Shown here piece after piece: positions 1 through 12,237 of a stretch of DNA of 64,000 nt. The position numbers and the translations under genes were made by a program. Where the stretch lies: the NCBI GenBank assembly GCA_033977485.1, contig CM066983.1, positions 61,871,010 to 61,935,009 on the forward strand, given 5' to 3'. The notes beneath the pieces were generated by a model. The model saw only the letters and a program-made list of their open reading frames with translations. It did no database searches and was not told the DNA's origin. How positions within the stretch are numbered: position 1 is the first letter of the stretch; each line of letters opens with the position of its first letter. Origin of the DNA: Hydrangea macrophylla (lineage: Eukaryota; Streptophyta; Magnoliopsida; Cornales; Hydrangeaceae).

Positions 1-2253
1 ATGCATGTTTTTTTATGGAGATCATCCTTATTGTGTCTAGAACACATATCAAAAAGTCAATCTTCAATAACTATTACAGAATGAGAGAAATCATATAAAC
101 AATAGAGGTTACTCAGAAATAGAGTTCGTACTGTTGACTGAAATGTTGAAAAATCTTAGAAAATGAAAACAAAAGATCTAGAGGCCCATATTATGCAGAA
201 CGTTTTCTACGACACTAAAGTTCAAGGGAAAAATGAGTTGGTACTGCTCCTTTTGGAAAAGTTTTATGTAAAACAAGTTGAAAGTCAACCAAGTTGCTGT
301 GACAGCAAAAATAGAATATCTGGAGAGAATGTTTGGGTCCAAATGGACCACTTCCAAGTATTTCCAAGTCAAACCAAAAATCTTGGTTGTTCTCTAATGA
401 GTTAAGAAGACTTTCCAAATGGTCTCATGTTAATGCTTTGAGTATTGAGTCCTAGAGAAATCTTTGAACTCAGATTGTTCACTATTTTGAAGATATTGGG
501 AAGAACTAGGGTTTTATTCTTTGAAATCAAAATGAGGGGTTTAAGAGGGGTTTTGAAATAGAGGTTTTAAAAGTATATTTTCAGCACTTAAATGGAGATT
601 ATGACCACTGGAAATATCAACAGTTGAACCCATATCAAGAACCTCCAAGATTGTTGGAGACATTGTTTTCATTTTTGAAGATAACTTCAAGAATACATAG
701 GAATGTATTGAAGCTGAAATCATCATCTATCAAACATGTTTTGAGGTCAAGAGCTACTATCCCTAAGGATTCACTCACCTCAAACTTCATGTCATCATCT
801 AGATGATGATGAACTAGTAAGTAAACAAGAAAAAAGAAAAAGAAATGAGATAAGAGGAGATGAACATCAAAGTAAACAAACAAGTATATAGCAATCAATA
901 GATGATATTCATGATGATTTTGGACTTGTAGCTTGGTGTTTCACTCATATGTGGTGACATTGGACATGGAAGTAGCTTCCTCTCTCTTAAATGCTCTCTA
1001 AAATGGTAGTTGGGTGTATTGAATATGAAGTAAATAGAAGTAATGAAGTAAAAACAAAGCCTAGAACTCACTAACTTGTTTAAAATCAAAGGAAGCTTCT
1101 TTTCTCTCTATTCTAAACTTATCTCTACAACTTTCTCTCTAAAACTTTTCAAAGCTTACATTTGACACCCCCAAAATGAGAAGTCAATGGGAGTTTATAT
1201 AGGCCAACTTGGGGTGGTTTTGGTGTTTTAGGAGTACTCCCATTAGTCCCAAACAACTGAAAATATAGAGCTACGTCGTTTTGGTTTCTAATTAATCAAA
1301 ATGGACCCCCAAAAGAAATCGCATAAATGGACTGTTCTGGGGGAGAGTGCCGCGACAACATTGGTCCTGTGCCACGGCGGTAGTGGGCTAGTGCCGTGGC
1401 GACACTGCTCCTCTAATATCCAGATAATTCCATTTAGGCCCCCAGAGGTTCTAGTATTTGCGAAAATGCCCTTTTTTGTCCGAAATTAACAAAAAATGCA
1501 TATGAACTCCAAATTGAGGTTTTGATATACCGTTGAAAAGGTAATGGAGTCTAATTTACATAAAAAAATAGTTCAGAGATAGGTCACTTTGAAAAGTTTT
1601 GCGGTATTCATGATAAAAATTGATTTGATCGCCTTTTTTACCTTCGAAAATTCATAATAAATTCGTTTCAAATCCAGGAATTATGTGCGATATACCATTG
1701 GAAAGCTATTAACATCTAGTATTCATGAAGAATATTTGAAAAATGATACGGTACTCCAGTTTTAAAGTCAATTTTTGGTCAAACTGGTCAAACCCGGGAA
1801 GTTCTAGGAATCTCTGGGAGCTCCCGGGAGCTGACGTGTTTGTCCGATTTTCTTTTAAAACATGTTTTAGTACTTTCTACATGATCTAGAATGATCTCGG
1901 AGCTTTTTGACGAATATGGACGATTTTGGTCAAACCTTGGTCAAACCGGTCAACATGGACTTTCCGGGAACTTTCGGGATGTCCAGGGGTCTTTGGGAGC
2001 TGACGATTTCATTTGATTTTTCTAAAAATCTCATTTTATGACTTTTCTCACGACATAGCATATTTTCAGAACTTTCGGTCCAAATCTGGGAGCGTTTGGG
2101 CTTTTAGGGGCATTTTGGTCATTGTACCACTTTCTGAGCATTTTGAGAGATTGAACTAACTTCCAAGTGTCCTTTTGAGTCTTTTTCGATCATTGTGAAC
2201 CATCAAGCTATGGGTCTCCTAAATCTGATAGCCGACAAAATGGGGTGTCTACA
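1..2253 (-). repeat. 3' LTR of the Tat-type element (truncated by window edge)
   Basis: This stretch aligns base for base with 38606-40859 and ends in the same GGTGTCTACA terminus. About 1 kb of the LTR lies to the left of the window. Short ORFs here are shared with the other LTR copies and are not genes. The sequence differs from the right-hand LTR at many scattered sites and by small indels, so the insertion is fairly old. Confidence 0.88.
1194..1203 (-). promoter_or_regulatory. TATA box of the Tat LTR (left copy)
   Basis: On the minus strand this reads CCTATATAAA. The same motif sits at the equivalent place in the other LTR (39791-39800). It is the expected core promoter of the LTR. Promoter role is inferred from motif and position. 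Confidence 0.55.
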
Positions 2254-2267
2254 GTTTGCTCCTCTTG
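2254..2267 (-). promoter_or_regulatory. Polypurine tract of the Tat-type element
   Basis: Read on the minus strand this is CAAGAGGAGCAAAC, directly followed by the LTR start TGTAGACA. A purine-rich tract at this position primes plus-strand DNA synthesis in LTR retrotransposons. It fixes the element on the minus strand. Confidence 0.65.
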
Positions 2268-2391
2268 GGCATGAACTTGCAAGGCAACGCATGTCGCAAG
2301 AGAGACAGGTCTTTTTGGAGGCTATAGATTTAGGATAAAAATCGTTGCAAAAGATGCAATGATGAAAAATATGATGCTGGGATTAGTGCTG
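2268..2391. other. Short left-hand piece of Tat interior before the Athila insertion
   Basis: These 124 bp separate the Tat polypurine tract from the Athila target site. The sequence resumes at 24802. No coding signal is visible. Confidence 0.6.
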
Positions 2392-2396
2392 GTCGT
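2392..2396. repeat. Target-site duplication (left) of the Athila element
   Basis: GTCGT directly precedes the LTR start at 2397 and is repeated at 24797-24801 after the 3' LTR. A 5-bp duplication is the usual footprint of Ty3/gypsy integrase. Confidence 0.85.
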
Positions 2397-3882
2397 TGAT
2401 CGGTGACGAATAGTTGTCGTTTATAGTCCTAAAAATACACTTTTTTAGCCCATTTCATGTAGTTATTAGTTATTTTTTAATAAGTATTCAAAATTTTGTA
2501 GGTTTTGGAGCTTTAACTTGAAAATGCACAAAAATCCAATGATTAGTGGATTTGGAAGTCATTCTGGGCTCAAACGGTGATTGGTGAAAGCTGAATGTAG
2601 TAGCAGCCTCGGACGATCGCAATTTTGACAAGGAATACTCAGATTTGAGAAGTTTCTCAAGAGAAATAAAATGTAGATCTTCGAGTTACGAACGCATGGC
2701 CGCAAACGGTGAGTCAATACGAGGTCCGACTCAAAAGTTATTGAAATTTTACAATCGGTGCGCAGAGTAGTTAAAAATCTGAGAAAAGTTGGAAAATGCC
2801 CTGGTCGCTGGAGCGACCCGCACGAGCGACCCGTTGAAAAAGTCAAAGTCGCGTATTTCGAGGTCCTGAAGAGCCTTGTGCGATCCGAATTGTCTAAATA
2901 CGTCCAGAAACGTAAAAACAGCTGTTTTAGTGCGATTTGGCTTAGGAAAGCTTCCTAAATCCTTCCAAACTCTATATAAATCCTATTCTAAATCAAATTT
3001 AAGGTGACAAATCAGTACACAACATTATACACAGCAATGTATACTGAAATTTCAGCCATTGAAGAGGGGAAAGCAAGGAGAAGAAGAAGAAGACCAAGGA
3101 TTTCCATGGCCTCCTCCATCAACCTCTTGCCATCCATCGCTCCCATGGCCAACTAAACCTAGATCTAGGGTTTCAATGAAACCCTAACCAAGTAATAGGG
3201 TGTATTTTATGTTTTTATTTTAGTTTTATTATGTATGGATGACAGTTACATGTTCCGAGGATTTTTATAAATAAATCATGCTTTTATTGATTAAATCGTT
3301 ACTTTTAAAGTTTACTCTTGTCTTAGATCTATTTTGATAGTAGTGTGCTCAATAATCTATGCTTGCTGTGCTTGTTTAGATTATTTACATGTAATGGTGC
3401 TTAAATTGAATTGTGCTATCAAGTATCCAAATAGTCCATGCCTAGATTAGACGGATTATACCACAACCCTAGTTTAGTGTGGGATAATTCGTGCTAACCG
3501 AAGATGGATTATGTTGGTGCTTGAACAATAGTTATTTTCTTGATGGAGGAATTGGGCATATAGCTACAATTCCCCATTATCATCCAACTTAATAAGCTAA
3601 AGTAATTCATAAATATCCTTATTATGAAGCTAGTGGTGGATTTGCAATCCTAGTTTCCTTAAACATATTTATAAAAACAATTTTAAATCGCTTTCGTAAT
3701 TTAGATTTATTCTAGTTTAATTAAAATTCAAATCCAATTCCGTTTTCTTAATTAATTAAATTTAGGTTTGAAAATTAAAGTGTTTTAGCATTTCAATCTC
3801 TGTGGGTTCGACCTTTACTTTACTACTACAAATCTTTAGAAAAGTAAAGTATACTTTTTATATCTTGATATTGACAACATCA
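2397..3882 (+). repeat. Athila 5' LTR
   Basis: The LTR is 1486 bp, starts TGATCGGTGACG and ends GACAACATCA. It matches 23328-24796, with about 7 substitutions in the first 105 bases. A 37-bp stretch near 3163-3199, where a short sequence is partly duplicated, is missing from the 3' copy. Confidence 0.9.
2971..2980 (+). promoter_or_regulatory. TATA box of Athila 5' LTR
   Basis: TCTATATAAA lies about 575 bp into the LTR and is conserved in the 3' LTR (23906-23915). It is the probable core promoter for the element's transcript. Inferred from motif and conservation. Confidence 0.6.
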
Positions 3883-3887
3883 ATTTT

Positions 3888-3905
3888 TGGTGCCGTTGCC
3901 GGGGA
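3888..3905 (+). promoter_or_regulatory. Primer-binding site (tRNA-Asp type)
   Basis: TGGTGCCGTTGCCGGGGA begins 5 bp after the LTR. It differs by one base from the classic Athila primer site complementary to the 3' end of tRNA-Asp. It shows that this element is on the plus strand. Confidence 0.8.
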
Positions 3906-4372
3906 TTGCAAATTACTAGCTTTAGTTTTAGAATTCTACTTTAATTAATTCGTAAATATTAGATTAGGTTTTCTTTTTATTATTTTTCGTTTTTGTTTTG
4001 AGTTACTAACTTTTTATTTTATTTTGTAGTTTCTCGAGTCGTCAAAATTCTAACGTTTCCGAGCGGATTAGCTAATCACATCAAAGGAGCTTACGCAAAT
4101 CAATAAAAAAAAATTCAAGTAAATTGCTTCTTGTGAAACTCGCTTTGAACCACTGTCAGTCAGGGCGCTGTGACGCACTATTTGCATTAGTTTAGGAGTG
4201 AGTGTTCACGTGCATTAGCTAGGAAACTCGGGGCGCTGGGCTTGACGCGGTCATTGCATTACAGGATAATATTCATGCATCATAGTAGTTGGGTGCCTGT
4301 TGCCTTATTTGCGTGATTTCGTCTTATATTTGTGGAGTCAGTTTTTGTTTTTAGTTTATTTTCTTTTAGTTT
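3906..4372 (+). other. Athila leader, non-coding
   Basis: This is the untranslated leader between primer site and gag start. It is AT-rich with no domain or ORF of note. It includes a GGCGCTG-containing stretch repeated twice (near 4165 and 4233). Confidence 0.5.
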
Positions 4373-6203
4373 ATGTTTGGTACACGCTCAAGTAAACCGG
4401 AATTACAACCTTTTGATCTTGAACTTGAACGTACCTTAAGAGTTAAAAAGTCTTCAAACATAACTTCTAAAGCTAGGTTGACAATAGACGACGAGTTGAC
4501 ACCGAAACCATCGTCGTTGTTTGAGTCCGAAATATGTAGTACCCTTAAAAACCTAAAGAAATCATGCTTTATTAACATAGAACCTATTCCAATGGCCGAC
4601 ATTGGAAATAATCAAAACAACGGAAATAACAATAATAACCCTAACTCTAACCCTAATATACCGCCACCTCCTCCGCTTAAAGATTATTTGATTCCTACGA
4701 CTTACACGACACAGGCTGGTATCAAATTACCGGAGGCGACGGCATCTCACTTTAAGATAAAGTCGTCTACCATCTCGCTACTTCCTTCTTTCCATGGCCG
4801 TATAAATGAAGACCCTTATTAGCACTTAGGGGATTTCCAAGATATATGCTTTACTTTAAAAATCCAACATTTCACTGATCATGAATTAAAACTGCGTCTC
4901 TTCCCATTCTCTTTAAAGGATAAAGCGAAGTATTGGCTTCAATCACTTGAGCCAAACATGATTAAAACTTGGAAGCCTTACACAACGCATTTTTACAAAA
5001 GTTTTTCCCAATCACAAGAACTAATCAGATAAGAAAATTCATAACAAACTTAGTGATGCAAGATGGGGAATCACTTTAGGACACGTGAGAAAAATTTAAA
5101 GAATTATTACGCTCGTGTCCACATCATCAGGACTTATTCCCTCTATCTGTAATACCGTCGATGTCGTTTGTGCGGGTACCTTCCTACATAAAAGCACCGA
5201 TGAGGCCTGGAAATTTTTTGAAACGTTAAGCGAGAACTCGATGCATCAAGTTGTGTCGGTACATTCTGAGGGGTATCATCTGCAACCAAAACGAGAGGTA
5301 AAATTTGAGTCGAGTCAGTCAATCAAAATACAGGAACTATCTAAAAAACTTGACCGACTTTTGATAATGAACCAAACGACAGCCCCACCTGCTCATGAAG
5401 TATGTGCATTATGTTCAGATCTGTCACATTCTATCCTTGCATGTCCATTGGCGAGTCAATTTCTGGAATTCGTGGAGCAACACATTAATTCTATTCAACA
5501 ATACCCACGAAATAATTATAATTCGACTATTAATAATCCAGACGCGCTATGGAGAAACCATCCTAACTTATCATGAAAAAATAATAATAATAATCCTAAT
5601 GAGGCGACTAATTTTCCTAATGCATATCTACCTCAGTGTCAACCTAATCATTACCAACAACCGCCTCCTAATCCGAACCCTACAAGGGGTAACGTTTTTG
5701 AGGAAAAGGTACTGGCTTCCCTTAATAAAATCGAAACACAAGTACAGGCACAAGCACAAATAGTGCACTCACACACACAATCCATTGCGAAGCTTGAATC
5801 CCAAATGGGACTACTAGCTACTGTAGTGAGTCGTAGAAACGAGGGGACGTTGCCTAGTCAAACTATTCAAAATCCTAAGGGACACTATGGGAATGGGGGT
5901 TCGAATGAGCAAGTAAACACCGTCTCGACTAGGACGACTATTCGAGAAGAGGAAGTTGTTGACATGGTACATGAGAATAAGAGGGATGAAAACATTAACT
6001 CGAATACAAAGAAGGGTGAGGACGTGAGCCAAAATAAGAAAGAAAAAGAAACGGCCCTGACTAATCGTATACCGAAATTGCCCTTTCCACCTAACATTGA
6101 TGAACCATCAAATTTTCCACAGAAAGGGAAAAAGGTTGAGGATATACTCGAGGTATTTAAACAAGTTAAAGTCATTATTCCATTCCTCGATGCTATAAAA
6201 TAA
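4373..6203 (+). pseudogene. gag: Athila gag, broken
   Basis: This is the capsid/nucleocapsid gene of the element. The N-terminal part (4373-4822) is followed in the same frame by a capsid-like stretch (to about 5030) that includes the LFPFSLKDKAKYWL block. A TAG at 4820-4822 interrupts it. The frame then shifts: the rest reads in another frame from about 5115, with the HKSTDEAWKFFETLSENS block typical of Athila gag. A CCHC zinc knuckle (C-x2-C-x4-H-x4-C, near 5400-5450) follows. Further in-frame stops lie at 5574-5576 and 6201-6203. Between 5036 and 5115 there are two more stops in the expected frame. No functional Gag can be made from this copy. Confidence 0.8.
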
Positions 6204-6254
6204 ATTCCTGCTTACGCTAAATGTCTAAAAGACCTTTGCACTCAAAAACGTAAA

Positions 6255-7028
6255 TTGCGTAGTCATACTCCGAAAAAAGTCTTTCTCACGAAAAAAGTAA
6301 GTTCTATTTTTCAACACTCACCTCCAAAGTATAAGGATCCTGGTACGCTAACTATTTCATGTGTCATAGGTGACACTATCATCTATAGGGCTCTCCTTGA
6401 CTTAGGTGCGAGTGCTAATCTCTTACCTTATCACGTTTATAAACAACTAGGACTAGGTGAACTTAAGCCCACGACCTCTACTATTCAATTAGCAGATCGT
6501 TCCATCAAAGTACCTGGAGGAATCATCGAGGACGTCTTAGTTAAAGTTGATCAATGTTTTTATCCCGTTGATTTTATAGTCCTTGATACCGAACCTGTCC
6601 TAGAAGCTAGGAAGCATACCCCTGTTATTCTTGGTCGTCCATTCTTAGCCACCGCTAATGCGCGTGTCAATTATCGAACGAGGGTGATGAAAGTGTCATT
6701 CGGAAATTTGAACTTAAAATTAAACATGTTTAACGTTGTCGATCAACCTCCCAAAGACAATTATTATCTATGTATGGAGGGTAGTGAGGTTATACGGAAT
6801 ATTGAACCTACTAATGAATTGAACATGGGTGAGGAGAATAATTTAGTGAGTAATGAGCGGATAAATTCGAATAACCTGAACCCTAACAATGAATTTACTC
6901 GGAAGGTGAGAAATCGATGTGAACATGATGAAGATGAACTGTTAAATGAATTAACTCATAGTGGCATTCTTTCTGCTTTCCACCGGAGTCTCCCTGATAT
7001 CTTAAGAGGTTCACAGTCCGAGTTATGA
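6255..7028 (+). CDS. Athila aspartic protease (retropepsin-like) region
   Basis: This 257-aa open stretch continues the gag frame after a stop. It carries the retropepsin fold signature: an active-site loop DLGASANLLP at about residues 48-57 and the downstream ILGRPFLATANA block at about residues 125-136. The enzyme would process the Gag polyprotein. In Athila elements the protease is followed by reverse transcriptase, RNase H and integrase. Here the ORF ends at 7028 with an unusual acidic tail, and 3' non-coding sequence begins at once. The start shown is simply the first open position after the 6201 stop; the domain is normally read through from gag. Probably not expressed as a functional protein. 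Confidence 0.7.
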   Translation: MRSHTPKKVFLTKKVSSIFQHSPPKYKDPGTLTISCVIGDTIIYRALLDLGASANLLPYHVYKQLGLGELKPTTSTIQLADRSIKVPGGIIEDVLVKVDQCFYPVDFIVLDTEPVLEARKHTPVILGRPFLATANARVNYRTRVMKVSFGNLNLKLNMFNVVDQPPKDNYYLCMEGSEVIRNIEPTNELNMGEENNLVSNERINSNNLNPNNEFTRKVRNRCEHDEDELLNELTHSGILSAFHRSLPDILRGSQSEL

Positions 7029-8319
7029 CCTCCATGAGTCTTGAGCTAGCTTGGTCTAGCTGAAGACGTAAAAGACAGCGCTTCTTGGGAGGCAACCCAA
7101 GCTTTATTTCGTCTGTTTATCCTATTTTTGCATATTTTTGGGTCATTTTGGTCAGTTTTTGAGTTTTCTGGACATGTTTGGGGATTGGAGTAAAATTATT
7201 TTTAATTTATATACATAAAATAGGTGAAACAAGAAAAAATACCATTCTCGTGCGTACGGCCCGCTCGCGCGAGACGTCGCTCGCGCGAGAATGTGCCTTA
7301 GAGTTTTTTTTTTCTAACTTTCTTTTTCTTATGACCCTTCAGGTTCATGTCGCGCCTCAGCTCGCTCGCGCGAGCCTGAAAAAAACAATTTGGGATTCGC
7401 GCGTGCGACGACTGCTCGCGCGGTTCCCCATTTTCTTGATTTTTTTCTTTTGTTTTCTATATCCTTCTCCCCCACTTGTTTGAGTAGTTTTTACTTTTCT
7501 GTTTCTGTTTCTTAGGTACTTTTAGATCGAGTCATGTGTTCTTTTTCTGTTTCTAGTTATGTTTTGTTTTCTTTTATAGTTGTTATCTTTTTGTTTTCAT
7601 AATTTTGTTCATTCTTATAGTTTATTTGTTTCGTTTAGCTTAGTTATAATTCTTTTAGCTGCTTTTATTATTTTGTTTGTTTGTTTGTTTTCTTTTATCA
7701 AGAAGTACTAGGTAACATTGAACTTTATTGACATATTCCTTTGTGTTCACCTGTTTGTGATTGCAGAGATCAAGGTAATATCGTCCTTTCTTACCTACTC
7801 TCCGCTCTTTCGTTTTATTATTTCATTGGGGACAATGAAAGGTTTGGGGGTATGCACTCACATGCACATTATTATACATACACATTATTATACATACACA
7901 TTATTATGCACCAAAATTTTAAAACTTTTTCGATTCTTGTGCTTAAATAAACGATGTTACTGACGTTTTTGCAATCTTGATTCGATACATCTTATTATGT
8001 AACTTGGATTGTTATAGAATGGTAAACAAGGAAAGATGTGATTAAATATTTACTGAAGTCATGATATGACATTTTTGGTCATGTATCGTTTGAATCGTGG
8101 TTTTATATCATAGATTTGCACACAAACCTATGCACTGCACGTAGTCGCTTGAATACATGTTTGATGTGAACTATAACATGATTCAGATTTCTAGATAACA
8201 CAAGGTGGAGACTAGATCCAATGAGCTTTCGAGCCTATCTGTTCTTTTTAGAGGGTTATAAATACATTGCGTTTGTCGAATTTCATTGAAATAGCGCATT
8301 AACTCGTTGTTTAGTCTCA
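7029..8319 (+). other. Athila 3' non-coding region, first part
   Basis: This region follows the protease and is interrupted by the chromovirus at 8325; it resumes at 22123. It opens with the block around 7030-7110 (CTTCTTGGGAGGCAACCC), which in Athila elements normally follows integrase. It also has the conserved TTGGGGACAATG...GTTTGGGGG motif at about 7828-7851. It contains three exact CTCGCGCGAG palindromes at 7264-7289 and 7365-7374. It also has a short array of about 17-bp units (ACACATTATTATACAT type) at 7860-7910. No ORF is credible. Confidence 0.65.
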
Positions 8320-8324
8320 TTATT
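8320..8324. repeat. Target-site duplication (left) of the chromovirus
   Basis: TTATT precedes the LTR at 8325 and recurs at 22118-22122. It proves that the chromovirus inserted into the Athila 3' region. Confidence 0.85.
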
Positions 8325-9094
8325 TGTCACGCCCCGGCGTAGCAAAGTTCGGGAAAAATTAGATTTCCAACTTTGGACCCTTAGTTACGCGACTAGTTGA
8401 AGGATCGTCTGATTGTCCATAAAACATTCTAATAGAAATATATGCTTAATAAAGGTTCATGCAATGGCTAAAAGTAACAGCGGAAGTAGAAGTCTTACAT
8501 AAATATTAAACATACATATTAAACAATCATAAAATCCATCCCAAATTTAAACAAATATAAATAGAGGTCTAGGCAACGTCTGCCCAAAATATATTACATC
8601 GTAGTATCTCGAACAACATAAACATAACAACAGAATTATAAAAGAGCCGCAACAACGTTGGCTCCCAAATGCTAACTAGCAAAGCCAAAGTCTTCCTCAT
8701 CGCAAGCATCATCATAATCATGGTAGTCTCCATCTACCTGTCCATCACCTGCATCACCATACTGATAACCTGGACATAGGATGTCCAGGGTATAAACACC
8801 ATCAGCTTGTGAAAGTTGAGCGAGTACAACACTCACAAAGAAACAATAAAGAATTAATAATGATACTCGCAACTATTGTCGTGTAGTTTAAATGTTAACC
8901 CAACCAACCATTCACTAAATCGAGAATCCTAAACTCGAAACCACGGATACAAGACCATGACAAGAAGGATAGAACAACTCAACAAAACTGAACACGAATC
9001 AATTTCAAGAACAGACATAATCCACTGAACACAAACCCATGAATCACTTACTCTTCCCAAATACATCCTCTCCTATTTTCACAAATTACCGGTG

Positions 9095-9275
9095 TAAGCC
9101 GTTGGTTAAAGGATATACGTACTCTAAAGCCGCTTGAATGGCATACCCTCATCGGGCATACGTGCTCTAAAGCCGACCATATCAGGATATCCAATGAGTA
9201 TACGTGCTCTAAAGCCGCTTGAATGGCATACCCACATTGGGCATACGTGCTCTAAAGCCGACCATATCAAGATAC
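9095..9275 (-). repeat. Short tandem repeat inside chromovirus LTR
   Basis: CTCTAAAGCCG recurs four times at roughly 45-50 bp spacing, with alternating neighbours so that the true period is about 100 bp. The same array is present in the other LTR (about 19011-19191). Confidence 0.7.
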
Positions 9276-11745
9276 TCTGTAACCATTCATAATACCATCA
9301 ACACATCACTTCCACCAACTATGCGACTGAAAGAATGCTACAAAGGAAAGTTGGGTCTGAGCCCGAAATCTCAACAACAACAGAACAACAAAATAATAGC
9401 AACTAGAACCAAGACTGACCATGATATGACAAGAAACGAAAACACACCCTCAAGCATTATTCATCGGACGTTAGCGTCAATTTAATGTTCTCGCACAATT
9501 TATTAATTTGCCATTAGATTATCTACCCCAATGTCGTTGTCGCAATCCTAGCATCGCACTTGCTCATAAAAAAAAATCATAATATCATCTAAAATGAGTA
9601 TAACATAATTTTAAGTCCATATTCCACTTAGATGTGCATATTTCAATTTCCCAAAATTACTAAGCATACAATTCACCATAGAAATCCAAGTTTTATTACC
9701 AATTCTCATAAAACATAAGTCTTGTTAAAATTATAAATCGAGTGTTTCCAAGTGAGTTAGAGTACTCACCAGAGCGTCTTAGCAATAAACAAAAATTCCT
9801 GGTAGAGACAAGAATATCCCTACAGCGAATAAACACAATAATGCTTAAGAAATGAACACTAAAAGTAAGAAATAATCAAATATGGAAAAAGTGCGCCTAA
9901 ACCTTAAGATGATGATCCACACATCATTATGAGTCCAACGCCATTGACTAGACTCAAATCGGAGTCCGTCACTGAAAAGGCTAGGTTCCTATGCATGTGT
10001 GGTACCTAACCGTACGCTGTATTTTTACTGATTCGAAATGTCACCAAACTTAGTGGAACTTCTTTAAATATTATTCTAAGATTTTAGAAACAAACGGCGT
10101 AATTTTCGGATCAACGGTCTAATTACTACGGATTTCCGACAAGAAACATAGTAAAAGGATTAACCGAAAAATGGTTTATTATTTTCAAAACCATATAAAA
10201 CTATAGCAACATCCCTTAAAATATTATACCTTAGAAAATGTTACTATAGAAAATGTTACTAATAAGTTTTCTCAAAGTTACAAATAAGGAAAATATATAA
10301 ATTAACTATTTATCCTCATTAGGCAAAATATACTTAATTAAAATCCCATTGTAAAATCTAAAAATGTATTACTAGATCCTATGAGGATTCCAAGGATCTT
10401 TTTAAGTATTTATTTATATAAAAACCTTACATTACAAAATAATACACTAAAATATTTCAACAATATGTAATTATTAAGAAATGTTTTAAAACATTCTAAA
10501 CCATTTACTAGATCAAGCGTGGCGACAATTAGCAAACGATTACATGAAATTCGAGCCGAGAGTTATTCAATTAGTCGACGTACTTAAGGAAACAATCTAA
10601 ACATAGCATTATAATCGTTACACAAGTAGTTGCATCGCAAAGAAATGGCGAAACAACACACAAAAGCTTTATTTAGTTAAGGACAGATTTTGCCCAAGTT
10701 CGTCGACCGATCTTGCAGAAATTCTAATTAAATCTAGAAAAATTGTATGAGTGCCTATCTTATGTCAAAAGAAAGCTAATTCAATGAAGTTTCATCTAAA
10801 AATAATTTCACAAACTCAGAATGAATTTAAATTGGCCGAATTCAGTCTCTGTCCAGGACAAAACTTGTCTCTGTCCAGTTTCGTCGACCATTCTTGTAAA
10901 ATTGATAACTAAATCTTCCGAGATCGTATGGACGTCTATCTTATGTCAAAAGAAAGCTATTTCAATGAAGTTTAATCTAAAAATAATTCCACAAACTAAA
11001 ACATAAAATATCATGTCCGAAAATCTGTTGAAACAGACTCCCCTGTGCAAAACAAAATCTGAAAAGTGTGGTTTCTTGATTTCCAATCATTTTCAAGCAC
11101 ATGCAATGCATTTAATTGATTTATGATGACATGCAAGATGATTTTAAGCTAGACTAAGTAGTCAAGGATGTATACTAAGCCATGGATGATGTTAGATCAT
11201 CCACAATTCCAACATGCAAGCTAAGATTTACAAGAATGAAGGTAATCCAAGCTAGACCTTCAACTTGGATGAAGATGATGATGAAGAACTTAGATTCTTG
11301 AATAGATTGTAGTATAGGAGTATATGGAGAGGACAAGGATAAAGTTTAAACTCTCATGTAAATATGTATATAAACATAGGATAAGTAGTGAGTGATACTC
11401 ACAAAGCTTGAGAAGTGTTTGGATGATGAGCAATTGAAGGAAATTGGAAGAAATGAAGAATATGGTGATGTTCTTCAAGATATGAACTTCAAGGCTTCAA
11501 AAAAAAAAACTCCAAGAACTCATCCATGCAACTCCTTAGATGTTCCAAGAACTTGAAATGGTAGGAGAAAAGGGTGCCAGAGGCTAGTAGGGGTCTTGAT
11601 TCACTTAGAAATGGGACATGCAAGAGAAAAATGAGAAGTTCTCTTGGTTTTTCTCAAGAACAAAGGGGCTGGGATTTAGTGTGTGTTTAGTGTGTGTAGA
11701 GATTAGGGAATGTGTGAAAATGAGCTCCCAAATGAAGTATAATAC

Positions 11746-11757
11746 CCATATATAATG
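11746..11757 (-). promoter_or_regulatory. TATA box of chromovirus 3' LTR
   Basis: On the minus strand the sequence reads ATTATATATGGG. It lies about 450 bp into the LTR in element orientation and is conserved in the 5' LTR near 21664-21675. Inferred core promoter. Confidence 0.5.
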
Positions 11758-12200
11758 GGGGTTTAAGTGGGACACATGTCACTTAAAGATTTGGCCAAAT
11801 GTCATTAATTGAGTGGGTCCAAGTGGACGAATTAAAATGTACCACGCATAAGTCGCGGGTCCCACGTGAAATTAAACTTGAATAACGCGAACTAATCCCA
11901 GTGTAGGTGTGTGATCTCGATATACACGTAAACAGACTATTACGCGCACAGACAGAAAATGTCACCGGGACTGAACGAATAATTAACTGTGAGTATCAAT
12001 CAATATTACAGATATAAAATTAAATGTATTAAACCAATATAATAAACAAAAGTTGTGAAAAGGCAAAATTAGACAATTAGTCAATTTATAACTTGTCAAA
12101 ACTTACAAAATGAAATACAACCAAACTATATTTATTTATATCTAGACAGAAAACATAAATAATACATGGGAAATACTGGTATTAAAATATGGGTGTTACA

Positions 12201-12213
12201 TCTCTCCACCACC
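12201..12213 (-). promoter_or_regulatory. Polypurine tract of the chromovirus
   Basis: On the minus strand GGTGGTGGAGAGA abuts the 3' LTR start TGTAACACCC. It is the expected plus-strand priming site. Confidence 0.75.
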
Positions 12214-12237
12214 TATAAAGAGATCTCGTCCCCGAGA

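Larger units (their letters stand above)
8325..12200 (-). repeat. Chromovirus 3' LTR
   Basis: The LTR is 3876 bp, on the plus strand starting TGTCACGCCCC and ending GGGTGTTACA. It matches 18241-22117 throughout. It contains a short tandem repeat at about 9095-9275 built on ATACGTGCTCTAAAGCCG. A pair of similar roughly 140-bp segments around 10680-10990 is a diverged internal duplication. Small ORFs at 8672-8872, 9219-9485 and 10821-11006 have near copies in the other LTR or show no domain, and are not supported as genes. Confidence 0.93.

Noticed and set aside
5395..5763. 122-aa plus-strand ORF in Athila gag
   Set aside because: Wrong frame; the overlapping frame holds the zinc knuckle and continues into the protease.
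9219..9485. 88-aa ORF duplicated at 19135-19401
   Set aside because: It is duplicated only because it lies in both chromovirus LTRs. It crosses the short tandem repeat and has no domain.
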